This document shows positions 46,421 to 54,589 of a DNA stretch of 64,000 nucleotides, piece by piece (the first letter of the stretch is position 1; every line of letters begins with the position of its first letter). The stretch is from Macrolepiota albuminosa (lineage: Eukaryota; Basidiomycota; Agaricomycetes; Agaricales; Agaricaceae), in assembly GCA_027475525.1 (NCBI GenBank), contig JAMWFC010000113.1, positions 2,034,001-2,098,000 of the forward strand. The letters run 5' to 3'. The notes under the pieces were generated by a model. It was not told the DNA's origin. It saw only the letters and a program-made list of their open reading frames with translations, and ran no database searches. The translations under genes and the position numbers were made by a program.

Positions 46421-46707
46421 ATGACGTTACAGAAGATGTTTGATTTGTTTCTAAGAGACAGAAACCTCAGGGAGTTGATAGCATTGAATAATATCTGTAG
46501 CAATATTTACCTAAGACAAGAATACTATTACATATCAGTGAGTATGATGTAACAAACCTATGGTAATGACTTACACCTGATAGCACTGAGACGTAATGTA
46601 GACGACGAGCGGCAAATAACAAGCGAAACGATTACTTAAGTGCTAGTGTGGGTCCATGGTCATATATCCTCAACACCTTCAACAATTTTCTCAGCTTTTT
46701 GGCGAAA

Positions 46708-47796
46708 ATGTCTTTCAACCCCGAGACTCCAGACACAACCGAAATCCATCGACTTGTTCGCATGGGCACAGCCAAGGACGAATACAGAGTCACCCTGACA
46801 GACATCACCTTTCTCAAGACGACCGATAACAACAACCATATATTCAAGGCAAAAACGTCTGGACAAGACGTCATTGTCAAGTTCGCCTATGAGGATCCAG
46901 ATACAGATGAAGATCCCATTCGTCGGCTCCAAGACGAGTCAAAGATTTATGTCGACTATTTAAAGCCAGTCTGGAATGTTCACGTACCAAAGTTCTATGG
47001 TTTCTATTTGTACAACTCGTCAGACCCAGATGAAACGACTTGTGCATGTATCATCCTTCAATATTGTGGGGAACCTGCGGTCTCCGGTATATCACAGCTG
47101 AATGATTATCGTTGCCATGAATACGGTATCAAGCAATTCAGGTAAGAGTTAGTGAAGAGTCCTTAAAATTGACCATTTATTACATTTATTACAGAAATGA
47201 CACCATTGATGTTGCCTTGTTCTTGCATTCACGTAAAATAGGGATTTTGCATAATGCGTTGGAAGCTCCCAACCATATCTTGGATTTTAACGGGAAACCT
47301 TTCCTTATAGACTTTGCGATTTCCGAGCGTCATCAGTGTCTGGCATGGAGAGATGTCGAACAACTGACACGGGAGGTATTGTCTGAAAAAGAAGATGAAC
47401 TTCAGCAACCGTTTAGCCCTCGTAGCGTGAAATGTTCTGAGCTGTGGTCGTTTCTCAAGGAAATTGAATACAGCATTCCCCGTATGTGCAATGTATACAG
47501 TCAAAAGGCATGAACGTTGACCGCACTCTCTCACAATAGGTGAAATTGAATTTGAAAGAAGAATGTATGACTGCGAGAGTATATATTCAGCAGGCGATTT
47601 TTACGAGCAGGCACTTACAAGCTGGCCCAAATTCCTGTCCGACCAAGAGTTGTGGGATGAGTCTGTCAAACAGTGGAAACGTATCCATTCCAATTGGAAG
47701 ATATATCATCCAGACACCGCTGAGCCCCCCCTGGGTATCATCGATCTTGAAGAATATGAGAAGGCTCATCCAAATCGATCTTATTGGTACAACTGA
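46708..47796 (+). CDS. kinase-like protein, paralogue 3
   Basis: Three exons (46708-47141, 47195-47481, 47540-47796) give 325 residues. The motifs are as in paralogue 2: GQDVIVKFAYED, RLQDESKIYVDYLKPVWN, ILHNALEAPNHIL with Ala for the catalytic Asp, and FLIDFAISER. Identity to paralogue 2 is very high over exon 1 and exon 3, with changes concentrated around the loop after the DFG-like motif. That is consistent with a recent tandem duplication. All splice sites are GT-AG. Confidence 0.8.
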
Positions 47797-47909
47797 AACC
47801 TTCTGTATTCAATGTTTTATCATAATTCGAATGAATGAAAAATCTGTTTGTCCGTACTGATAGGGCTGCCTGCGTGCAAAAGTCGTACCCAGGTGTTCCC
47901 TCAAACGTT

Positions 47910-48120
47910 CAAGCAGTCTCTCCAAGCCCTTGTTTAGCCTATCAAACAAATGCGTAAAAACTGTTGGCACCAACAAATTGCTAATGCCAACTGAGAGCGC
48001 GGCAGCAAGTATAGATCTTTTGCGGCGCGTGAACTTATGTATGATCGGACACGAACGCAGGAGACTATCAAACTCGCAAACGTTGCGAACCGCGACGAAC
48101 CTGGCAGCATTGCGTTCCAG
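47910..48120 (-). pseudogene. permease gene fragment
   Basis: A second copy of the same permease piece as at 46265-46420 lies at the same distance behind a kinase-like gene. It holds remnants of LAAALSVG and TIFTHLFD in shifted frames. The flanking sequence (GACGAACCTGGCAGCAT) is also shared by both copies, which marks the ends of the duplicated unit. Confidence 0.8.
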
Positions 48121-48207
48121 AAAATGGTTGATTTGTACATACATACTACGATATTCTGTTTTCACAATAGAATACACGTAAGTAACACCACAAAACAAAA
48201 GGGAGGC

Positions 48208-48651
48208 TCAAGGGTCCATTGCCGTATTTTCCCAATCTTCATCGTCCTCATCCCCACCTGGTAGCTGCCCACCTCTCTCCATCAGTTCTCCGATTGGAAT
48301 GGCAAACGGAGCATGTCTCCCGATAATTACGTCTTCTATCGTCTCATCCCACCTCGCAGAGCTTTGGAAAAATCGCCGCTTCGCCGTCTTGTGCTCAAAG
48401 TAACTATATCCCGCTTCATGCGCAGGCACATCAAAGTATTGTCCCGTCAGCAAGCTCATCCGTGTTCGTGATGTAGTTGCCGATGATTTTTGGAAGCGTC
48501 GTGCGTGAGAGGCGTGCCGTCGGCTCGAGAGGGATTCATCTGAGTCCCATGAATTATCGTCGTCTGATGTTTCAGAAGGCGAGTCGCACTCTTGCAAGTC
48601 GTAGGCATATCGCATGTGTTCTGTCTTGTGCATCAAATCTATTCTCCCCAA
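48208..48651 (-). CDS. hypothetical acidic protein, 5' end unresolved
   Basis: An open frame encodes a Ser/Asp-rich stretch (SPSETSDDDNSWDSDESL), then a compact region (YFDVPAHEAGYSYFEHKTAK and ARWDETIEDVIIGRHAPFAI) and an acidic tail ending WENTAMDP. Upstream, another frame (LEHLSQFNPAPLVGLHDVPR, about 48820-48730) looks coding too but joins only with a shift, so the gene may be broken or an intron is missed. I do not recognise the family. It lies between the permease fragments and the partial permease copy. Confidence 0.4.
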   Translation of the reverse strand: MGRIDLMHKTEHMRYAYDLQECDSPSETSDDDNSWDSDESLSSRRHASHARRFQKSSATTSRTRMSLLTGQYFDVPAHEAGYSYFEHKTAKRRFFQSSARWDETIEDVIIGRHAPFAIPIGELMERGGQLPGGDEDDEDWENTAMDP

Positions 48652-48869
48652 AAGTGGTTCAGGATTAGTGACGTAGGAGCTAACTGTTGATCCAGTTCAT
48701 CTTTTGCATCATTATGATCATGCCCAAGCCCGAGATGTTGACCAACGCTCTCTCGCGGCACATCATGCAGGCCGACCAAGGGCGCAGGGTTAAATTGCGA
48801 GAGATGCTCCAGGGCTGTCTCACTAGAAGTAAGGTTTAGTCTGATACTCTATCTTATATTCGTGTTGAC

Positions 48870-50074
48870 CCACCGAACTTTGTCAATGGAACCGTCCTTG
48901 ACATTAAGATCATCCATGTTGTTCTCCACAACCTCCATCTGATATCGGGGTCCAAACCATTCAAAATATTCGTTCCAAGGAAGGAGGGGAACACCTGTAA
49001 CGATTGGAGGAAGGTCAGAAAATTTTGAGGAACACGCAGATGAGCGGTGTGCCTATATATTTTATTCACTGCATAAGAGTGTTTGATAGAACGAAGAGAT
49101 ACAATTCACCGAGGACCTTTCTGTAAGCGGCCCGCGAGTGACAACACCTGCAGTAGACATCACAGATGTTCCATCTTTGTACATAATATGAAAGACTTGA
49201 CACCAAAATGAGCTCATGGATGCTGTCAACCTGAAAAGGTAGATGACTACCACAGTTGCCGTGCTGAGCGTTGCAAAGCTTGTACCGACGACTGAAATAA
49301 GGCCAGTGCCAAGGTAATAATTTCGAAATATGCGCATCCGTGACATTTGCACTAAACTCAAGATACCTGACACGACAAGCGGTCAACATAAAAAGGCAAG
49401 TAGAAAAATATACAGGACGCACCACAACCAATAAGAGATGCTGAAATCATGTAAGCAGATGTTGTAGGGTCAAGACTCAGAGCAGAAGCAAAGATAATTG
49501 GGGGCGTGATGAGGCCAGCAAGCATAGCAAGCGCATGCTGGAGTCCACACGAGATTGCAAGCACCAGAGGAATATCAGCATCAAGACCATAGAACGGTGG
49601 TGGGCGAGCCTTGTTCAGAAATGGTAGGGCAGGTGTACATAGCCTGAAAAATGTCTCAACAATTGAATCGCCAAAAACTCTAGAGGTGTGGTTGATCGCG
49701 AGTGCGTACCAAGAGTAGTCGTAATCACCTAACCAACCCTCTCGCGTAAGGACTTTTGTAACGTTTTGCCTAAAATGGAACACGTCGAAATTGCACTCGA
49801 CGAACCAGTTGGACTACCTGTCCCATTAGAACAAACATCGTTACTATACTGTGACCCGTTGCGCAGAGTGGACAAGGCTCTGGTACTGCCAGTCATTTTC
49901 CATAGCGGGAACCCGAACCGCTACAACTTTCTTCCTCCAGGTCCTTGCTCGACTCTTGATCCTGATCCAGCAAGACAATTCAGTACGACTCGTGATATAA
50001 GTCGAGTCAACGACCGGCAGGGCTGTTGCCATTGGCTGCTCTACAATGGACAAAGAGGGCATTGGGTGGTCCAA
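48870..50074 (-). pseudogene. partial permease copy with insertion
   Basis: The 5' half of the permease is repeated: the N-terminus (MPSLSIVEQPMATALPVVDS), the REGWLGDYDYSW block, GLQHALAMLAGLITPPIIFA, and LGTGLISVVGTSFATLSTA. It stops at about the exon after CGVVTRGP-like sequence and then runs into unrelated DNA. A 169-bp insertion (49757-49925) interrupts exon 1. Deletions in later exons (for example the shortened DGTS...VMSTAGVVTRGP region) also show decay. Confidence 0.85.
49757..49925. mobile_element. 169-bp insertion with TG...CA ends and 5-bp TSD
   Basis: Comparison with the intact permease exon at 44430-44460 shows 169 bp inserted exactly, flanked by the direct repeat ACTTT (49752-49756 and 49926-49930). 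The ends are TGTAACG and, inverted, TGTAGCG, a near-perfect terminal repeat. A 5-bp TSD with TG...CA ends fits a very short solo LTR (SMART/TRIM-like); a MITE is the alternative. Confidence 0.8.
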
Positions 50075-50447
50075 TAACCTAACACTTAAAGCTTAAAGCT
50101 TTAAGCTTTAAGAGTCAGCTTATCAGCACCTGTAGTTCCCACAAATCCTGTTTAATTAGACAGGGATATAACTCAATTTCCACGCCTAGTTAGGCATGAT
50201 TTTTCCACTATCCTCCCTTCCTGCAATAATTCACCTTCAACGTTCAACTTCATTCCAGGACTTGTTGACCCGGCTAAATGTCAGGGCTATTGCCGGTGAT
50301 GGCTAGGCTATCAGCCACGTTGTCAACGGCCGTTGGCATTGGGCGCTGATGTGATCCCGCCTCTGCTCATCGTCCGACACGATGAGCTCACCTCCCCAAT
50401 CAAAACTTATCGGAAATTCTCAAAAAAAAAAGGATCAATATATCTCA
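50075..50447. other. intergenic, no gene seen
   Basis: Short AAAGCTTTAAGCTTTAAG palindromic runs near 50086-50112 mark the edge of the duplicated block (a simpler version precedes the intact permease at 44600-44620). Nothing else was seen. Confidence 0.4.
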
Positions 50448-51095
50448 TCATCTAGCTAGTGACTGGCTGTAAAACGGAACCAGTATATTCTTCCGGCCTC
50501 CTTGTTGAGTGAAGTTGTTTGCATGGCGAGATGACGTCGTTTCTGAGGATGTATGGCCTGAAGATGGCCAAAAGGAAGAAGTGTCTCGCAAGCCCAGAGC
50601 AGCTGATGAGGAGCTACCATCTCCAAATAGGAGGTTGGAAGATTGATTAAGGGTACGACGAATACTATTTGTCATGTAATCCTGCATTTTCTTCTCGAAA
50701 ACCAGCTTATGCCAGTCGTGTACACTGCAAACCCCTTCACTCTGGAGGTAGGTGTGGTGAATATACATATCGTAAGCCAGGTAAACTGGGAAGTGTTCAC
50801 CAAAGTCATACCTGTGCTGTATGCGGTTATAATTCTGCTCAAATGAGTTTGCAATAGCCTGGGCTGTAAAGCCAATGGATCCTTCAGGGCCTGCCTTAAG
50901 ACAGTGCCGTACTACCCAAACCAGTGTCTTTGAGGCTTGCATAAACTTGTATGCCGTAATGTAACATTCCTTGCTAAGATCAAACTTTGCTGATGAAACT
51001 TGCAGTTCACCCGAAGCAGACAAGGAGAATGCACGCATCAAACAGAGAAAGATACGGTAAGAGAGCCCTAGACGAAGGCCTAGTAGCCAAAACAT
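50448..51095 (-). CDS. hypothetical protein, possibly transposon-associated
   Basis: The 215-codon open frame includes FDLSKECYITAYKFMQASKT, IANSFEQNYNRIQHRYDFGE and HDWHKLVFEKKMQDYMTNSI, followed by a Ser-rich low-complexity tail (SSAALGLRDTSSFWPSSGHT). The first 20-odd residues are hydrophobic. I do not recognise the family. Compact helical core plus Ser-rich end resembles accessory proteins of agaricomycete mobile elements. It may be one exon of a longer gene. Confidence 0.4.
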   Translation of the reverse strand: MFWLLGLRLGLSYRIFLCLMRAFSLSASGELQVSSAKFDLSKECYITAYKFMQASKTLVWVVRHCLKAGPEGSIGFTAQAIANSFEQNYNRIQHRYDFGEHFPVYLAYDMYIHHTYLQSEGVCSVHDWHKLVFEKKMQDYMTNSIRRTLNQSSNLLFGDGSSSSAALGLRDTSSFWPSSGHTSSETTSSRHANNFTQQGGRKNILVPFYSQSLAR

Positions 51096-51252
51096 GGCTG
51101 AACATCATACACGAACACGCGAAGCCGCACAGGGTTCCGAGGTCTACTTTAGTAGACTGAGGTTTTACTATCTGCTTTGGCGCGCATTTTGTCCTCAAAA
51201 TTTGTGCCCCTCACATGATCTCGGCAGTTGCCGTTCTCTTCCTCTACCGGCT

Positions 51253-51478
51253 ATGTCCTCGATATTTGCTCCCTTTTGGCTATCTTTACCGGCTATTACT
51301 ACCGGCTATTACTACCATGTCCTCGATATTTGCTCCCTTTCGGCTATCTTTACCGGCTATTACTACCGGCTATTACTGCCATGTCCTCGATATTTGCTCC
51401 CTTTCGGCTATCTCTACCGGCTATTACTGCCATGTCCTCGATATTTGCTCCCTTTCGGCTATCTCTACCGGCTATTAT
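51253..51478. repeat. minisatellite with 64-bp and 51-bp units
   Basis: Units start at 51253, 51317, 51381 and 51432, giving periods of 64, 64 and 51 bp. Each has TCCTCGATATTTGCTCCCTT, then TACCGGCTATTACTACC in one or two copies; loss of one inner copy explains the shorter unit. All three frames are open, so it shows up as false ORFs. Confidence 0.9.
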
Positions 51479-52030
51479 GTTCATCCTCATGTTGAAAAAT
51501 CCTTGCGTTTTCTTTATATACACATATATATAATTTTCTTGTGTTGAGCGCATTATTGTGTTTATTTCACCAAGTCGATGGATTATATATACGAATGTGT
51601 TTTTTATTTTTATTTGTTTGTTTTGCTATCCTTTATCTTGATTTATTTTCATTTGTTTCCTGTTTGTATATTTTTATTGTGTATGTAATTTGTTATGTTT
51701 TCTGACGGATGTGAGAATGTTTCATTATTTCTTTGCTCCAGCAGTCGTTTACATCGTCGATAGATGAATCGTTATATTACGATAACATAATCTACTTACA
51801 CTAGATAGGTAGCTATCGACTTGTCAGCAGGAATGAAATATTATTGAACTAATGAACTGGTGAACAACAAAAGTGAACTAGATAGGTAGCTATCGACTTG
51901 TCAGCAGGAATGAAATATTATTGAACTAATGAACTGGTGAACAACAAAAGTGAAGAAGTACAAAAGTGAATAAAATATGTACAAGTTGGGGTCGCGTCAA
52001 AAGAAAATAGAAATAAATTCCTGGCCGCTG
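51479..52030. other. AT-rich spacer, no gene seen
   Basis: The stretch is T-rich on the plus strand, with no coding pattern. It contains one of the 77-bp duplications (51801-51954). Confidence 0.45.
51801..51954. repeat. perfect 77-bp tandem duplication
   Basis: Copies 51801-51877 and 51878-51954 are identical. It is one of the seven 77-bp duplications. Confidence 0.9.
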
Positions 52031-52138
52031 GTTATGTAAGTTGACATTATGTAAGTTGCTGCTCTGTAAGCTGTTGCTCCAGCTATGGTTTATGTAAGCC
52101 GTCGCTCCAGCTGCGGTTTATGTAAGCCTTCGCGGTTG
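52031..52138. repeat. 28-bp minisatellite, left block
   Basis: About four degenerate units of the 28-bp repeat (consensus GTTTATGTAAGCCGTCGCTC followed by CAGCAATG) are present. The same repeat forms a larger array at 57521-57933, on the far side of the two intron-rich genes and in the same orientation. Confidence 0.85.
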
Positions 52139-52257
52139 TTTGTTTGTGATATTACATTTGCGGGCAAATGCAGTGTATTTGGTAATATGATGATGCGGGA
52201 ATACTATAAAAGCGACTAAAACGAGAAGGATCAGTGGATGAGGGAGAAACAAAATAC

Positions 52258-52411
52258 GGGTCCAGTGGACTCATTAGGGAAGGAAGCAGGACGACAATAT
52301 AGTCAGACCCAAGCAAGTGTCTGTGAATCGTAGTGGGTCCAGTGGACTCATTAGGGAAGGAAGCAGGACGACAATATAGTCAGACCCAAGCAAGTGTCTG
52401 TGAATCGTAGT
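52258..52411. repeat. perfect 77-bp tandem duplication
   Basis: Copies 52258-52334 and 52335-52411 are identical. It is one of the seven 77-bp duplications. Confidence 0.9.
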
Positions 52412-52434
52412 CGAAACTATATGCGATTGGCAAA

Positions 52435-52588
52435 GATCAACGAGGCCGTTATTGACAATGTGACAAAGCGAATGAGATCCGAGTGTCGTGGTCGCAATTG
52501 AAGGCTTTTTGGATCAACGAGGCCGTTATTGACAATGTGACAAAGCGAATGAGATCCGAGTGTCGTGGTCGCAATTGAAGGCTTTTTG
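52435..52588. repeat. perfect 77-bp tandem duplication
   Basis: Copies 52435-52511 and 52512-52588 are identical, ending 11 bp before the stop codon of the minus-strand gene. It is one of the seven 77-bp duplications. Confidence 0.9.
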
Positions 52589-52598
52589 ATCGATGTAA

Positions 52599-53790
52599 TC
52601 ATTGGTTGCCGTTGCCTGATGCATCTACGTCCATTCTGTTCTGGCCCTTGTCTGAAATGTCTCTCAGCTTTCTCTTCAGTTTGTTCTTGGTCCCTTCGTT
52701 GGATACTACGTTCTGTGGGGTGTTTATCAGTGTGTTTACTGTGTTGCTTTGTCGCTCACTTTTATGAAGCTAGACCGGTGCTCGATAAGAGTCATGGATC
52801 TCAATACGAGAAGCATTTTGAGTTTCCCACCTGCCAGGTTAACAACCTGGAAAGATAGCTGGACAGAAACGAGGTCTCCCACTCGGAATCTTTCCGGCTT
52901 GTAATGTTCGTATCTTAAGTTTCCTTCAGTTTTGTGTGTTGCTCTATTGTGTTGTACTTACGTTGTCCTGTTCCCTTCATTTACCTTCATCTTCGAAAAT
53001 TGGACCACGTTGTCTTCGGTAATCATGAACCCTTTCTGCCTTATTTTCTCTGTGAGATTGTACGGGTCTAGTTCCCTGTCCATGGGAATGTGTTGTTCGT
53101 TCTTCTCTACATCGCATGTCGGTGTAAATATCCTGTTCGCGATGTCTAGTGATCTTTCTTGCTGTCCGAGGAACGCGTTATACCAGCATTCGAGACGGCC
53201 TTCTGAGAATTCAAGTTCGAAGTGCTTGTTAATCTCCGTTGCTCCTATCATTGCATCGTCGAAATGTTTTGTTCCTAGGCCGTCCAGCTTCACGTATTGC
53301 TTCATGTATTTCAGTCGTCTGTAGTCGCTGCTTTATGTGATTAGACTCTGTTCTGTTGGATCTCATTGAACGCACCTCATGCGTGTTTCTCTTTTCAGTG
53401 GCAGGAGATCCTTTTCGCTTATGGCTCCGTATACCGATCTCATTGAACGCACCTCATGCGTGTTTCTCTTTTCAGTGGCAGGAGATCCTTTTCGCTTATG
53501 GCTCCGTATACCGTGAAAACCAACTCCTTGTCTGATATATCGCCGTCTTCATGGACGTACACTAGTTGCCATGAGTGAGGCTTATTTACTTCTTTTGTCT
53601 TAATGGCTTCTGCCCATCTTGGTTCCTGTTATGTCTTGTATGTTGATAGTCCGACATACGGTGTGCGGTTTGGTTACTTACGTTTGCGACGCTGGTCAAC
53701 ATAACGTCGTTTTCTTCTTCTCCTTTGCGTATGGCTTTCTCAATCGCAGTTTCTTGGTTGCGTGATGAGTCTACTGATGTTGAGATGTCT
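52599..53790 (-). CDS. uncharacterised intron-rich gene of the Helitron-side module (5' end unresolved)
   Basis: The 3' exons are clear: 53625-53453 (or its duplicate donor at 53376), 53318-52962, 52913-52760 and 52712-52599, all GT-AG and in frame. They encode SWQLVYVHEDGDISDKELVF, KLDGLGTKHFDDAMIGATEI, ECWYNAFLGQQERSLDIANR, ITEDNVVQFSKMKVNE, VGDLVSVQLSFQVVNLAGGK and a Lys-rich end, MDVDASGNGNQ. A further exon at about 53780-53680 (SVDSSRNQETAIEKAIRKGE) also fits. A perfect 77-bp duplication splits exon 53625-53453. The start was not found; it should lie between 53800 and 54500. The gene is head-to-head with the next one. I recall similar VSV...GGK...L segments in agaricomycete proteins of unknown function. 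Role unknown. Confidence 0.65.
53359..53512. repeat. perfect 77-bp tandem duplication at an exon-intron junction
   Basis: Copies 53359-53435 and 53436-53512 are identical. Each contains the same splice donor of the minus-strand gene. It is one of the seven 77-bp duplications. Confidence 0.9.
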
Positions 53791-53799
53791 GTAAACGTT

Positions 53800-54589
53800 G
53801 CTTACTTGCTGCCTCTGTGTCGTAATCTGCTCCTAAGGTCATTTTTGTTATGATATATCTACTGTGGCTCTGTCAGTATAATACACCTGTCGGACAGTGG
53901 CTAGACGTACATTGTATTGCTGCTGTGTCTTGATATCCTTCTAGTCTGTTGTGCTATCTGTGTATTCTTTATAGTATCAGGAAGTGATCAGTGAGTGCCT
54001 CGACTGTTTTCCTGTGTATGACGTGACGTATCTTGGTTTACCTATCCCATACCCAACTCGTTTCCTTCCTATCGGCTTCGTCTTTTTTGGTATATGCACT
54101 TCGGTTGTTTGGTACCTTCTGTGCCTGTCATCGTGACGCTTCCTGTAGTCTGTCTCCAGTGGTACATTAATTTCTGGCTTCGTTTCTGGCTTCGTTTTAT
54201 CATCCTCAACTGTTCAGGGACAGACCTTATGATGTTCCTCTGTCTCTCTTTCTTTGTCCTCTCATTGGTGAATCTCTAGTGTGTTGCCCTTCTGAGGTTA
54301 CGGCTATTAAGGTACAACGTTACGAGTTGTAGATCTGCAATGCTTGTGTTCTATCTAAAAGGTCCCGCTGTGCCTTCTGTGAATCTTGTCTTACTGAAAT
54401 TTTCATTCTACTTAATTTTATTTTGTTCGAAGAAAGGGATACACCGTTCTTTACGTTATACTGTCTTTCCCTCCTTGATGCGACGTGCAGCTTGCTGCTC
54501 TATATAAGTGTCCTTTGTCCACTCTCCTTGATAATCCCCTCTCCGCCTCCTCTTTTTTCTCTGTGTGTTTTGTGTCACTATACGAACCC
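53800..54589. other. shared 5' region of two divergent genes
   Basis: No complete exon could be placed here. The sequence is T-rich with scattered possible minus-strand exons. A TATATAAG box at about 54500 lies 90 bp upstream of the plus-strand start codon and is a plausible core promoter. Confidence 0.4.

Noticed and set aside
52932..53324. 130-codon plus-strand open frame
   Set aside because: It is the shadow of a minus-strand exon whose reading fits splice sites on both sides and gives a coherent protein.
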